Shown here: piece after piece, positions 35,401-46,038 of the stretch | Layout of the letters: each line of letters opens with the position of its first letter | How positions within the stretch are numbered: the stretch's first letter is position 1 | NCBI RefSeq assembly: GCF_014857925.1 | Contig: NZ_JACYVZ010000001.1 | Location: forward strand, 1-64,000 | Reading direction: 5' to 3' | Source: Cysteiniphilum marinum | Lineage (GTDB): Bacteria; Pseudomonadota; Gammaproteobacteria; Francisellales; Francisellaceae | DNA: 64,000 nt | Notes under the pieces: model-generated | Database searches by the model: none | Told to the model about the DNA's origin: nothing | The model's input: only the letters and a program-made list of their open reading frames with translations | Position numbers and translations under genes: made by a program

Positions 35401-35470
35401 AGGATCACTGTTTTCATTGTTTATTGTGCCGGTGGCATACCAACTACTAAAATCCATAAGACATAGATAG
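32447..35470 (+). CDS. RND efflux pump inner-membrane permease
   Basis: A 1007-residue hydrophobe/amphiphile efflux pump of the AcrB/MdtBC family. The N-terminal helix starts ICIKRPVLSFVLNAILV. The proton-relay motif VGLVVDDAIVVLEN in TM4 carries the paired Asp. The second half mirrors this with FIAGLLFIYLVLAALFESF and the block beginning LIGLVSKHGVLIV. Length is slightly below AcrB (about 1049). It directly follows the adaptor gene. The pump probably contributes to intrinsic drug tolerance, but its substrates cannot be predicted. Confidence 0.93.
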   Translation: MKLPEICIKRPVLSFVLNAILVLCGLLSFSYVKLQFEPTVFKPVLMIQTNYPGASADVVQKDVTQQLVAAISGTENLSYIEATSMQDQSQIKLNFGNIDQEKFITAQSEVMRDIAGVDLPQNAQTPQIKQRGNGSQVMLIGFQDSNRSTESLTSYINDTITKQLAQIPGVGDVQVYSEGSALRIELDPKAMAILKISAIDVVNKLEQLNRNVSAGQLITNNNTYTINVDSALDSISKFENLIIAKHNGKLIYLKQIAKIYLGNLSLANGSISIIDGEPGVVVNVSQTSDANPIDVANAVAKAVEQMQGSLPPGMKASVLFNVATSLKASLYEVIKTIIEAIILVSLISLLFLGRFRAALVPIVTLPVCLIGVFVIIWPLGFSINMMTLLAIVLAVGLVVDDAIVVLENCYRYMQKGYNAFDAAILGSKEIGFAIIGMTITLVAVYIPIAFMNDKSAVFFREFAFTLAASVLISGFVALTLSPTMCAHTLGNARENRYEKFVTRVFASCEKAYKKSLYFVLQVRFWVIAIFVILIIAGIGLFRSMPTALQPNDTIGVVGVNIVGQSNASSDFIMQKLDEIQSKLPSKVFDHSFGFVDTQSGQTSGFSMNILKEDQVTNAYKVARELNGIIKNTQGIQGSSWVFPLSGRNQSGDGDIQMYLLSMDDYQTLYKKAENLINMLGKLPSISYASIGSAADSGQFDMNINYTNAALLDVDPANIQTILNIMFGGWQLSRDYETGGESFPIYVQLPKSDLKSFGVLNRLYIKTDSGGWVQLGRLVSIAPVVKIPYLTTYNQMHAMSISVNLQPNASMGQVVEQIKAITEQLLPGTSLAFKGDAKDMLEGNNSMIIIFIAGLLFIYLVLAALFESFVDPFIILLTVPLCVIGALLGLKLIGGTLNIYTDIGLITLIGLVSKHGVLIVQFSNELLAKGIALNEAVIKGAATRLRPILMTSATMILGAIPLLLSTGVGEHARQQIGMVIVAGLLLGSLFSLFIVPVAYQLLKSIRHR

Positions 35471-35501
35471 TTTAAGAGATTGTTTTGATTATGTAAGCGC
35501 T

Positions 35502-35596
35502 GGCTGAGCGTAAGTCGAAGCCTCTATGAAGTGTGATTTTCCTAAGCGTACCCACTTCGACTGATGCTCAGTGCATTGCTTCGACTTACGCTCAGA
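35502..35596. repeat. CTGAGC/GTCGAAG composite repeat, inverted relative to 23894
   Basis: Begins with the palindrome from GGCTGAGCG to AGTCGAAGCC (35502-35522) and ends with two half units (CTTCGACTGATGCTCAG at 35555-35571 and CTTCGACTTACGCTCAG at 35578-35594). Read on the minus strand it matches the composite at 23894-23954, including the linker CACTTCATAGAGG. Confidence 0.75.
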
Positions 35597-35747
35597 GTAA
35601 GGGGTGAGTATTTAGGATTAGTCCAAAATGTCATTATATAAAAGCGCCTATCAGGTAATGAAAGGCAGATTTGTATAAAAAGTTCGTAACTCCAGTAAAT
35701 AAGAATTTATTTATGGAGGAGGTGGATAGAAGTCTATAAACCGAATA

Positions 35748-36212
35748 TTAGTTCGCTTTTTGCGATGAATCTTTTTGTTCTTGTTGTTTTTGTTGATAAA
35801 TCATATCAAAGTTAACAGGTGCCAAGCATAGTTGTGGGAAACCACCCTTAGCAACTAAGTCAGAGACTGCCTCGCGTGCATATGGGTATAAGATATTAGG
35901 GCAAAATGCATATTGCGCATGATCTAGTTGGCCTTCTTCCATATTAGAAATAAGGAAGATACCCGCTTGTTGTACTTCTGCTTTAAATGCATCAGTATCA
36001 CCACATTTAACATCTGCTTCAACTGTGAGCACGACTTCATACATATTTTCTTCAGGCAAGCCCGTCACTTTAGTATTCAAAGCAACATTTAATTCAGGTT
36101 TCCAATCCTGCTTAAATGCATCAGCACCTTTAGGGATTTCAAATGAAATATCCTTGGTATAAAGTTTTTGGATTTGAAATTGAATATCTGGAGTATTTGT
36201 TTCAGTTGTCAT
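35748..36212 (-). CDS. secB: Protein-export chaperone SecB
   Basis: Tetrameric cytoplasmic chaperone that keeps preproteins unfolded and delivers them to SecA. The 154 residues show IQKLYTKDISFEIP, the central YEVVLTVEADVK strand and the C-terminal REAVSDLVAKGGFPQLCLAPVNF. AAGGAAAG precedes the ATG. It is third in a yibN-grxC-secB operon, 29 bases after grxC, an arrangement shared with many gammaproteobacteria. Confidence 0.97.
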   Translation of the reverse strand: MTTETNTPDIQFQIQKLYTKDISFEIPKGADAFKQDWKPELNVALNTKVTGLPEENMYEVVLTVEADVKCGDTDAFKAEVQQAGIFLISNMEEGQLDHAQYAFCPNILYPYAREAVSDLVAKGGFPQLCLAPVNFDMIYQQKQQEQKDSSQKAN

Positions 36213-36241
36213 TATCTTTCCTTATGTAGTTAAGTTAAGTG

Positions 36242-36493
36242 TTATTTTCCAAGTAATGGGTTCAGTTTATTGGCATCTTCAAGGGCATACAAGTCATCAC
36301 AGCCACCGATGTGTTGATTGTTGATGAATATTTGCGGCACTGTCGTGCGTCCTGAAGCACGATTAATCATCTCTTCGCGTAATTCAGGCCTATCACTGAT
36401 ATTATACTCAGTAAAGGTCACATCCTTTTTGCTAAGCAATGCTTTGGCGTTGATGCAATAAGGGCAAGTCGGTTTAGTGTATATTTCAATCAT
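36242..36493 (-). CDS. grxC: Glutaredoxin 3
   Basis: An 83-residue dithiol glutaredoxin reducing disulphides with glutathione. The active site CPYC is near residues 9-12. The TVPQIFINNQHIGGCDDL block carries the cis-proline and glutathione-binding loop. Its ATG overlaps the end of the rhodanese-like gene by 8 bases. Confidence 0.97.
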   Translation of the reverse strand: MIEIYTKPTCPYCINAKALLSKKDVTFTEYNISDRPELREEMINRASGRTTVPQIFINNQHIGGCDDLYALEDANKLNPLLGK

Positions 36494-37022
36494 TTAGATG
36501 TGCTTTTCCATTTTTGTCGCTTTTGTCGTTGTTATTGTTTTTATCTTTTCTATTTTTTACATCTTTCTTATCAGTATTCATTTCATTATGCGTAACAGTT
36601 TTATTATCAGTAGGTAATTTATCTTGTAACCATTGTTTGAAGCCACCTTTTAGTGTGTAAAGCTTATCAAATCCTGCCTTTTTTAACAAATCGCAAACAC
36701 TAGCACTTTGCGCACCGGTTGCACAATAGATAACAATTGGATTGTTCTTATATTTGTTAAGTGTTTTGGTGTTTTCTTTAAGCTCAGCAGTGCTGCTATT
36801 GATCGCGCCAACAATATGACTTTCATTAAAAAGCTTGCTATCACGAATATCCAAGAAAATACCCTTATCACGGTTTGTGAGGTTAATGGCATCTTGTATT
36901 GATAGTTGGAAGCGACCTGATTTAGCTTGGCGAATTTCATAACCAAGGTAGATCAAAATAGCAAGGACAAAGATAATACATAGTATTAAATTTTGAGAGA
37001 TGAAATGACTCAGGTTTGACAT
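36486..37022 (-). CDS. yibN: Membrane-anchored rhodanese-like protein (YibN family)
   Basis: A 178-residue protein with one N-terminal membrane helix (about 10-28) and a rhodanese domain. The active-site cysteine is in IVIYCATGAQSA. A charged, low-complexity C-terminal tail of about 40 residues rich in Lys, Asn and Asp follows the domain and is longer than in E. coli YibN. ATG 37022 has AGGAAAA upstream. It is the first gene of the yibN-grxC-secB operon. Its sulphur-transfer target is unknown. Confidence 0.88.
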   Translation of the reverse strand: MSNLSHFISQNLILCIIFVLAILIYLGYEIRQAKSGRFQLSIQDAINLTNRDKGIFLDIRDSKLFNESHIVGAINSSTAELKENTKTLNKYKNNPIVIYCATGAQSASVCDLLKKAGFDKLYTLKGGFKQWLQDKLPTDNKTVTHNEMNTDKKDVKNRKDKNNNNDKSDKNGKAHLND

Positions 37023-37119
37023 GGTTTTCCTATTTTTATATTTGTTTTTTAGCGCGAGCCCTAAGATTAGCAAGGGTCGACTTATTTATTAATATGGTGG
37101 ATTATAGCGGGTTTAAAAT

Positions 37120-38007
37120 TTAATGAGAAGCCAAACTTGGCACGCTTTTTTTCACGAGTGATTCAATGGCTTTTAGCCATTTAGTAATTGCAGAGCCACG
37201 ACGATAAACCAAGCCAATCTCACGAAAAGGGGCCGGTGCCTTAAAGTCAATGTAATGAATACCATTGTGTGAGGTAAGTGTGGCAAGCTCAGGGATAATG
37301 GTAATGCCAAGCTTAGCAATCACCATTTGCCTTAAAGTCTCAAGACCTGTGGCATTACATTGGATACTTTGTGCAGGATTGATGTTTAAAGATAAGACTT
37401 GCTCGCGCAGGCAATGACCCTTTTCTAAGAAAAGCATGGCCTCATCGTCAAGTTTTGATATATCAACCTCTTGTAACTGACTTAAAGGATGTCCATCATA
37501 CACAGCAAGTTTAAATGTATCTTTAAATAGCGGTAAAAACTCAAGCCCTTGTGGTAGGGAGTCATATGCTAAAAGAGCAGCATCAATTTTACCTGATTGT
37601 AGCATCTGAATCAGCGTAGGGCTTTTTTCCTCAATAGGGTATATCTTAATAGGGCTCTTATCCGCTAAAGTTGTGTGAATGAGCTGTGGCAACAGATAAT
37701 GCGCAAGCGTGGGGAATAACCCAATTCTAAATAATAGATCTTCGGTTTTATTATGCATTGCTGCCAAGTCTCTTATGTCTTGAGCAATGGTTAATAGTGA
37801 TTGTGCTTTGTCAATAATCTGCTGTCCAATAGCGGTCACAAGCACGCTCTTTTGGAAGCGCTCAAAAATGGCAACACCTAACTCATCCTCAAGCTTTTTA
37901 ATTTGCATACTAAGTGCCGGTTGGCTGACAAAGCATTCTTGTGCTGCTTTATTGAAGTTTTTATGTTTGGCAACAGCAATAATATATTCTAAGTCACGGA
38001 TATTCAT
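37120..38007 (-). CDS. oxyR: LysR-type regulator, OxyR homologue
   Basis: A 295-residue LysR-type regulator that would sense peroxide. The N-terminal winged helix-turn-helix (NFNKAAQECFVSQPALSMQIKKLEDELG) is followed by a sensing domain. The peroxidatic cysteine is at residue 199 in GHCLREQ, exactly as in E. coli OxyR. The resolving cysteine expected at 208 is Asn; another Cys occurs at 217. ATG 38007 is chosen from the conserved MNIRDLEYI start with a GGA upstream. The gene diverges from parE with 98 bases between. Confidence 0.9.
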   Translation of the reverse strand: MNIRDLEYIIAVAKHKNFNKAAQECFVSQPALSMQIKKLEDELGVAIFERFQKSVLVTAIGQQIIDKAQSLLTIAQDIRDLAAMHNKTEDLLFRIGLFPTLAHYLLPQLIHTTLADKSPIKIYPIEEKSPTLIQMLQSGKIDAALLAYDSLPQGLEFLPLFKDTFKLAVYDGHPLSQLQEVDISKLDDEAMLFLEKGHCLREQVLSLNINPAQSIQCNATGLETLRQMVIAKLGITIIPELATLTSHNGIHYIDFKAPAPFREIGLVYRRGSAITKWLKAIESLVKKSVPSLASH

Positions 38008-38084
38008 AATTTTCCATTCAAGGCAGCATTTAGATTTAAGATTACTCGATTTTGTGCCAGAATAAACGATAAAATTAGACATAA

Positions 38085-39995
<1,911 letters not shown>

Positions 39996-40009
39996 TTTAG
40001 GAAGAGAAA

Positions 40010-40795
40010 TTACAAAAACGAAACTTCTTTATTGTCATAAACATACGTCAAATATGAATCTAATGTATAACCCTGTGAACGTACTGCTTTAATTGGCGAG
40101 CTTGAGTTGTGACCTTGCGTTAATTTGTTGCGGAGTCGATGAACATGAATGTTAACATCACGCACCATGCTTTCTTTGATATTTAAATTCAAATATTTGG
40201 CAATTTCTTCACGCATAAAGGTTTTGCTCGGGTCAGACAGTAGAAGTTTAAGCAAGGCGCCTTCTTTATCTGTTAGGTAAATATCTGAGTTATCAGGATG
40301 TGTTACCAATGACTTACGTGGATGATATACCCATTTACCAAATTGGATTTGATTGTAATCGCTGATGTTTATGTCTTCAATATTGACTGACCCTGTAATA
40401 GCGTATGGTGATTGCGTGGTATTGCGATCACGTAGTTTAGCCTTGATGCGAGCCATAAGAACGTGCTGGTTGTACGGAATCTCAACATAGTCATCAGCGC
40501 CTGCTTCAAAGCACAATACGATTTCGGTGGCATCGGTGCTTTTTGAGACAAAGATAATGGCCATGTTTGGATAGCGTTCACGAATGTTTTTGCATAGCTC
40601 AATGCCGTACATATCAGGCAGCAATAAATCAAGGAGCACTACTGTGGTGTTTTTATTAGCAGCTAATAAGTCCAAGGCTTCTTGTCCTGAAAGTGCAATG
40701 TTTGTTTGGTGCAAGTAACGTTGAAGTAACGTTTGTAGATCTTTGGTATTTTCTTTATTGGTACTAACCAATAATATGCTATTATCTTCTTTCAT
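40010..40795 (-). CDS. Orphan OmpR-family regulator with degenerate receiver
   Basis: A 261-residue regulator with receiver (1-125) and winged-helix DNA-binding domain (about 150-250). The aspartate acceptor D56 (LLDLLLP) is present, but the acidic pair expected at 11-12 is Ser-Thr, and the lysine expected at 105 is Glu. It is therefore unlikely to be switched by ordinary phosphorylation. No kinase gene is adjacent. Start 40795 has GAGAG 6 bases upstream; longer starts to 40885 are possible. It converges on parE. Confidence 0.85.
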   Translation of the reverse strand: MKEDNSILLVSTNKENTKDLQTLLQRYLHQTNIALSGQEALDLLAANKNTTVVLLDLLLPDMYGIELCKNIRERYPNMAIIFVSKSTDATEIVLCFEAGADDYVEIPYNQHVLMARIKAKLRDRNTTQSPYAITGSVNIEDINISDYNQIQFGKWVYHPRKSLVTHPDNSDIYLTDKEGALLKLLLSDPSKTFMREEIAKYLNLNIKESMVRDVNIHVHRLRNKLTQGHNSSSPIKAVRSQGYTLDSYLTYVYDNKEVSFL

Positions 40796-41113
40796 GGCGT
40801 CTCTCATCATCTTTAGGTTAAAAAAATCTCCCAGATCATTGTTAATAATAGATTGAACTAAGTAACACATGATCGTATTGAGCATAATTATATTTAAAAT
40901 ATTTCGGATTTTCCATGTTGTTTATAGCATAACTGCTTAAAAAGTGATTTATTATTCAGAATGTGTTGTAAGTTGACAGATAAAAAATATAAAAACAGAT
41001 CGAATGTGCTTTTAGTGTTTTTAGTGCTTTATGTAATTTACGCTTAATTGTATTTGGCTTCTTTGTGATCTATAACTTAATAGATTGATAGATGAATGAA
41101 TTGGAGTGATAAA
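40796..41113. other. Gap between orphan regulator and msrA
   Basis: About 318 AT-rich bases carrying the divergent promoters of the two genes. I see no gene, repeat or clear regulatory palindrome in it. Confidence 0.4.
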
Positions 41114-41692
41114 GTGTCGCGATATTTAAAGTTTGTGAGTTTGATAGGGTTTTATGTTTTGATGCAAGTTGGCTATGCCCAGTCAAAAGTAGCAATTTTT
41201 GCCGGAGGCTGTTTTTGGTGTGTGCAGGCTGATTTTGATAAGCTTAAGGGCGTTGTTAAAACTGAGGTAGGATATGATGGTGGGACAACTTTATATCCAA
41301 ACTACAAACAGGTATCAACAGGGAAAACAGACCATTTAGAGGTTGTTAAAGTTTGGTATGAGGATGATATTCTGGGTTATACTCAACTTTTGAATTATTT
41401 CTTTAAGCACATTGATCCAACGGTCAAAGATCGGCAATTTTGCGATTTGGGTGCGCAATATCAAAGTGCAATTCTATATCGAAACAATGAACAAATGCAA
41501 ATAGCACAAACGGTGATTGAAAAAACTAAAACTTATCTAAACAAGCCAATATATACGCAATTACGTCCGAGCACTATATTCACACCAGCTGAAGAATACC
41601 ATCAGAAATATTATCTAAAAAATCCTATCAGTTATGCATTTTATCGTTGGCAATGTGGGCGCGATGCACGATTAAAGGAAGTTTGGCAATAA
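41114..41692 (+). CDS. msrA: Exported peptide methionine sulfoxide reductase A
   Basis: Reduces methionine-S-sulfoxide in proteins. The catalytic motif GGCFWCVQADFDKLKGV and later EVGYDGG and AEEYHQKY are diagnostic. An N-terminal hydrophobic stretch (about 5-20) ending GYAQ looks like a signal peptide, so the enzyme probably acts in the periplasm. A GTG start at 41114 has GGAG 7 bases upstream; ATG 41096 in frame is the alternative and would add six residues. There is no fused MsrB. It converges on sthA with a 2-base gap. Confidence 0.92.
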   Translation: MSRYLKFVSLIGFYVLMQVGYAQSKVAIFAGGCFWCVQADFDKLKGVVKTEVGYDGGTTLYPNYKQVSTGKTDHLEVVKVWYEDDILGYTQLLNYFFKHIDPTVKDRQFCDLGAQYQSAILYRNNEQMQIAQTVIEKTKTYLNKPIYTQLRPSTIFTPAEEYHQKYYLKNPISYAFYRWQCGRDARLKEVWQ

Positions 41693-41694
41693 AT

Positions 41695-43086
41695 CTACAA
41701 TCTATTTAATCCATTTAATGCAGCAACTCGATAGGCTTCAGCCATGGTAGGGTAGTTAAATGTCGTGTTAATAAAGTACATCAATGTATTGGCTTTCCCT
41801 TTTTGTGACATGATCGCCTGTCCGATGTGAATAATCTCAGAAGCTTGGCTACCAAAGCAGTGAATGCCTAATAGCTGTAGTGTCTCACGATGAAAAATAA
41901 GTTTAAGCATGCCGGCAGTTTTGCCTGAGATTTGCGCGCGAGCAAGATCTTTAAAAAAGGCATGTCCCACCTCGTATGGAATCTTTTCTTCGGTGAGTTC
42001 TTGCTCGGTTTTACCAACTGAACTAATTTCAGGCAAGGTATAAATTCCAGTTGGAATATCTTTAATTAAATGGTTGGTGCATTTGCCTTCTGCAATATGC
42101 GTTGCAGCAAAGCGTCCTTGATCAAAAGCCGCAGAGGCAAGAGATGGATAACCAACTACATCGCCAACAGCATAAATATGGGGGTGATTAAGGGTTTGAT
42201 AGTTCTGATTAACTTCAATTGATCCACGGATATTTGTATCAATATCAATTGCATCAAGCCCTAATTGATCGGTGTTTCCAGTGCGTCCTTGGGCAAATAA
42301 TAGATAATCTGATTTGATGACTTTATTTGATTTTAACTTCAAGATTACTTCGTTATCATTGGCATCAATGCTGTCATAATGCTCATTATGATGCGTGCGA
42401 ATACCTTGCTCGCGAAAATGGTAACTCAAGGCATCAATAATCTCATTATCAAGAAAAGATAATAGTCGTTCGCGGTTATTAATCAAATTCACACGGATTT
42501 TTAATGTGCGGAAAATAGAGGCATATTCGCAGCCAATAACACCTGCACCATAAATAGAGATGGTCTTGGGGTTATCATCAAGATGTAAAATACTATCGCT
42601 GTCTAAAATACGAGGATGATTAAAATCAATATCTTTAGGATGGTAAGGTCTTGAGCCAGTAGCAATGACAAAGTATTTTGCTTTGAACTGTTCTTTGGTT
42701 TGCTCTTCTTCGTGTGTTGAACAAATACAAATGGTATGTGGGTCGATAAAGCGTGCAAAACCATGCAGCATATCCACATTGTTGCGTTTATAAAACCCTG
42801 TTTTTAGCTCGGTTTGAGCATTGATGACACGTGATGCATTCTCTAACATTTGTGGGTAGCTATAATCATGATATTTCGCATGAAAAGAAAAGTGAGATAC
42901 TGCATGTCGCAGTGCTTTGCTTGGAATGGTGCCTTTATGTGTGCAGTTGCCGCCGATAGTCTCGGATTCAACAATCGCTACTTTAAGACCTGATTTAGCT
43001 GCTTTGATTGCTGCACCTTCACCACCAGGTCCACTGCCGATGACAATGACATCATAGTCAAAAGAGTCAAAAGAATCGAATTGCAT
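41695..43086 (-). CDS. sthA: Soluble pyridine nucleotide transhydrogenase
   Basis: Flavoprotein exchanging hydride between NADPH and NAD+. 463 residues match E. coli SthA. The FAD site is [17 protein letters not shown]. The region that is a redox disulphide in lipoamide dehydrogenase reads [17 protein letters not shown], with a single cysteine, which distinguishes SthA. The NAD(P) site is [16 protein letters not shown] 43086 is chosen from the conserved start after an AAAGG. Confidence 0.95.
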   Translation of the reverse strand: MQFDSFDSFDYDVIVIGSGPGGEGAAIKAAKSGLKVAIVESETIGGNCTHKGTIPSKALRHAVSHFSFHAKYHDYSYPQMLENASRVINAQTELKTGFYKRNNVDMLHGFARFIDPHTICICSTHEEEQTKEQFKAKYFVIATGSRPYHPKDIDFNHPRILDSDSILHLDDNPKTISIYGAGVIGCEYASIFRTLKIRVNLINNRERLLSFLDNEIIDALSYHFREQGIRTHHNEHYDSIDANDNEVILKLKSNKVIKSDYLLFAQGRTGNTDQLGLDAIDIDTNIRGSIEVNQNYQTLNHPHIYAVGDVVGYPSLASAAFDQGRFAATHIAEGKCTNHLIKDIPTGIYTLPEISSVGKTEQELTEEKIPYEVGHAFFKDLARAQISGKTAGMLKLIFHRETLQLLGIHCFGSQASEIIHIGQAIMSQKGKANTLMYFINTTFNYPTMAEAYRVAALNGLNRL

Positions 43087-43236
43087 GGTATTTACGCCTT
43101 TCTTGAAATTTGCTGCAAATTGTAGCATATGGACTATGAGCGTGTGGAACTTTTTAAGCATTGTTTCAGCGCAATGATTGATAAGTGTCAAAAGGACGCT
43201 ACAATAAAAGCTGTTTTGGGCTTATAAGGAAAAATA

Positions 43237-43878
43237 ATGTCACTGCTAAATTGGCTTGATTGGATTTTTATTATTATCGTGTTTGGCTTTGCGATTATTG
43301 GTTTTTCGCAAGGCTTTGTGCGCGGATTAATCTCTTTGCTAACTTGGTTGATTGCTGCAGTATCTGCCTACTTTTTTGCAGATTCTCTTGATATGAATTT
43401 TGTTACAAAGTGGTTTAATTCACCTGAAGTGGCGTTTTGGATGTCGTTTTCTGCGATTGTACTCTTTGTTTGGCTTCTAGGAGGTGTCGCACATATTATT
43501 TTTGGTGTCTTTCGTAAAGATCATCAGACGGTTACGGATCGCTTATTGGGTTTTTTATTTGGCATTGTTAAATCAACACTTGTGGTGAGTTTAATTGTTG
43601 GTGTGCTTAGTTATAACAAGGCGCTCACTGAGCAAGAAGCTTGGCAGGATTCATTACTGGTGCCGTGGTTAGTTAAAGGAGCGGTTTGGGTTGACCATAA
43701 GTTGCCAGAAGATATTCATGAAAAAATACATAACAACAGCATCTATAAATATAATAGAAGTGATCAAGATAGTGATGATAAAGATGGAGCAAATAATAAT
43801 GCTGATCAGAATAACTCAAATAATTATCAAGAGCAGGAGTTTCATAAATCAAAAGCTGAGTTAGATGCTATTGGTTGA
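43237..43878 (+). CDS. cvpA: CvpA family membrane protein
   Basis: A 213-residue inner-membrane protein with four predicted helices in the first ~130 residues (starting LLNWLDWIFIIIVFGFAIIG) and the CvpA block GFVRGLISLLTWLIAA. A polar Asn/Asp-rich tail follows. E. coli CvpA is needed for colicin V production and bile resistance. AAGGAAA precedes the ATG. It is not next to purF here, in contrast to E. coli. Confidence 0.92.
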   Translation: MSLLNWLDWIFIIIVFGFAIIGFSQGFVRGLISLLTWLIAAVSAYFFADSLDMNFVTKWFNSPEVAFWMSFSAIVLFVWLLGGVAHIIFGVFRKDHQTVTDRLLGFLFGIVKSTLVVSLIVGVLSYNKALTEQEAWQDSLLVPWLVKGAVWVDHKLPEDIHEKIHNNSIYKYNRSDQDSDDKDGANNNADQNNSNNYQEQEFHKSKAELDAIG

Positions 43879-43889
43879 TATGATGAATG

Positions 43890-44486
43890 TTATTTTTTCT
43901 TTTTACGATTAAAAGCTTTACTTAACCAGTAGTCAGCACTCACATAACGTCCGCCACCATAACATAAAAGTACTAAAAGCATAATAAAGTAAGTAGTAGC
44001 AAACTCGATACCGTTATTAAGAATGACTGGATCTCCCAGCCCAGTAATATAATTATACCTACCAGGAAAGTTTATAGATAACCAGTTTAAGAAGTCACCA
44101 AGACGTATTGCAGACTCCATATTATTACTGGCAATTGCCAACCAACCGTGAGACCAATGTACCATAAGGCTTGCAACGCACATAAGTATGGTTAAAGGGA
44201 TGGTAATAAAGCGTGTAAATAAACCAAGTGCAATACAAATTAAACCAAACACTTCAGTTGATGTTGCCAAAAATGCTAATAACTCTGGAAATGGTAGGTT
44301 TAATCCTCCTTCAGCAGCAGGTGCGCCAAACCAGGCAACTGTTTTACTAAAACCGGTAACTTTTGAGTGTGCGCCTTCGTAGATAACAGGTAAGAGAAAA
44401 AGCCTAACGGCAAGAAGAGCAATAAAGTCAAAAGATTTTGCTTTATATAGTGTTGAATTGATCCATGTTATTGTGTTGTGTATCAT
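43890..44486 (-). CDS. DoxX-family membrane protein of the MNIO operon
   Basis: A 198-residue inner-membrane protein with about four to five hydrophobic segments of the DoxX family (AVRLFLLPVIYEGAHSKVTG; the STEVFGLICIALGLFTRF block). DoxX genes recur at the end of DUF692/DUF2063 RiPP operons. GAGGAG lies 6 bases before the ATG and overlaps the end of the DUF2063 gene, so it is the last gene of this operon. A role in respiration-linked electron supply or membrane targeting is inference. Confidence 0.85.
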   Translation of the reverse strand: MIHNTITWINSTLYKAKSFDFIALLAVRLFLLPVIYEGAHSKVTGFSKTVAWFGAPAAEGGLNLPFPELLAFLATSTEVFGLICIALGLFTRFITIPLTILMCVASLMVHWSHGWLAIASNNMESAIRLGDFLNWLSINFPGRYNYITGLGDPVILNNGIEFATTYFIMLLVLLCYGGGRYVSADYWLSKAFNRKKKK

Positions 44487-44489
44487 AAT

Positions 44490-45221
44490 TTACTCCTCGT
44501 ATTCAATGTGAATTAAATTGATTTTTATAAATGACTTCATGATTTCTTTAGTCATTTCACTATTGCGGTGTTGATAGCTCTTTTGATATGTATTATTGCC
44601 AGTGGATTTAATGTTTTTTAGAAATTGTATTTCGATGTTTGATAAATTTTTTGTTATCACACAACCATTAATATTTCGAAATACAATATAAATATATTGT
44701 CCTTGGCCAATGGGACAATAGTTATTGCAATCAGCTAACTCAAAAGGTAGGCAAATATACTGAGCAGTTGGGTTTAAGACTATTTTGACATTGGCATTAA
44801 TAGCATCAAAATAAGTTTCTTGAGCTTTAGAATCGAGCCGTTTGGGATTGATTTCAGTTGAAAATAATAGCCATTCATACTCAAGTACTGCTAATAATAG
44901 CGCTGGTACTGCTTTACTGGACTGTGCAAAACGTAGAAATTCTGTTGCAATATGGTGAAACTGCGGTTCATTTGCAGGGTGGTGCATAAGAAAATCTTCA
45001 ATAAGTAAAGTAAGTAACTTAGGGCAAGTCATTTTATTGAATAAAGGAAAAGTACCTTCAATAACGGATTGTATATTGCCCAGAATAAAGTTGCGGTAAA
45101 TAGGTTTATTTTCATAGGTTAAATCATGTTGCTTGCAGCGAATGTTTTGGCATAAGCGATTAGTTGCGATCACTAAGAGAGATGGTGCGATCTTACAGTT
45201 TTGGTGAGTATTGCTAAGCAT
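44490..45221 (-). CDS. DUF2063-like partner protein of the MNIO enzyme (HvfC type)
   Basis: A 243-residue protein at the position of HvfC/MbnC-type partners. Its N-terminal ~110 residues show the DUF2063 pattern (YRNFILGNIQSVIEGTFPLF, LIEDFLMHHPANEPQFHHIATEFLRF). In related RiPP systems this partner binds the precursor leader and presents it to the MNIO. Its ATG overlaps the stop of the DUF692 gene by 8 bases, indicating tight coupling. The C-terminal half is less conserved and I assign it by context only. Confidence 0.82.
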   Translation of the reverse strand: MLSNTHQNCKIAPSLLVIATNRLCQNIRCKQHDLTYENKPIYRNFILGNIQSVIEGTFPLFNKMTCPKLLTLLIEDFLMHHPANEPQFHHIATEFLRFAQSSKAVPALLLAVLEYEWLLFSTEINPKRLDSKAQETYFDAINANVKIVLNPTAQYICLPFELADCNNYCPIGQGQYIYIVFRNINGCVITKNLSNIEIQFLKNIKSTGNNTYQKSYQHRNSEMTKEIMKSFIKINLIHIEYEE

Positions 45222-46038
45222 TGCGAATTCCTCTTTTTATCTGTAATAATTCATTACAAAGTTGCTCTAACGGTGGCACATTATTATCGCGCTCTAGTAG
45301 AACTGGCTTAGTGCCATGGAATTTAATGGTTTCTTGTGTGAGTGCTAGCACCTCTGGAGTCACCTCTTTACCATGTGTGTCGAGCAAAAAAGTATCACTT
45401 TCTTTTAAATAACCTGCAAGATGATAATAACGGATCGCTTTTGTAGGCATCTGTTTAACAAACTCAAGTGCGTCATAATTATGATTAACACTATTAACAT
45501 ATACATTATTGATATCCAGTAGTAGCTCACAACCACTCAATTTAATTAATTCTTGGATGAATTCATATTCAGGCATTTGATCAGGGTAACAGTGATAATA
45601 TGATATATTCTCAAGTACCAAAGGACGTTGAATAATATCTTGTACCTGATTAATTCTATCAGCTAAATAGCCCAAGATTTCTTTATAGCGGGGTACGGGT
45701 AATAATTCATAAAGATAACCTTTATCATCTTGAGAAAAACTCAGATGTTCGCTATATATACTAATATTGTATTCGTCTAAGAATAATTTAACCTCCTTAA
45801 GAAATGATGTGTTAAGTGCTACTGAACTGCCAATTGATAAATTAAGTCCATGAGCAATAAGTGGATATTTACTAGCGATTTGTTGCAATAGGCATTGATA
45901 GGTTCCACCCATGTTAATCCAGTTCTCAGGCGCTAGTTCAAGAAAGTTAATTAACTCATGCTTTGGCTTACAAGCAAGTATTTCTAGGTGTTCGCGACGT
46001 AACCCAATACCATAAGCAGTCTGTGCTATTGGCCGCAT
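45214..46038 (-). CDS. DUF692 / MNIO oxidase (HvfB/MbnB type)
   Basis: A 274-residue TIM-barrel enzyme of the multinuclear non-haem iron oxidase family that modifies cysteine residues of a partner peptide. Family blocks are GIGLRREH, ELAPENWINMGG, HGLNLSIGS, SEHLSFSQD, VLENISYY, LLLDINNVYVNS and YYHLAGY with DTHGKEV; these supply the His, Asp and Glu iron ligands. It overlaps the precursor gene end by 13 bases. The product chemistry (oxazolone/thioamide in methanobactin and HvfA, thiooxazole in bufferins) cannot be told from sequence. Confidence 0.93.
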   Translation of the reverse strand: MRPIAQTAYGIGLRREHLEILACKPKHELINFLELAPENWINMGGTYQCLLQQIASKYPLIAHGLNLSIGSSVALNTSFLKEVKLFLDEYNISIYSEHLSFSQDDKGYLYELLPVPRYKEILGYLADRINQVQDIIQRPLVLENISYYHCYPDQMPEYEFIQELIKLSGCELLLDINNVYVNSVNHNYDALEFVKQMPTKAIRYYHLAGYLKESDTFLLDTHGKEVTPEVLALTQETIKFHGTKPVLLERDNNVPPLEQLCNELLQIKRGIRNA

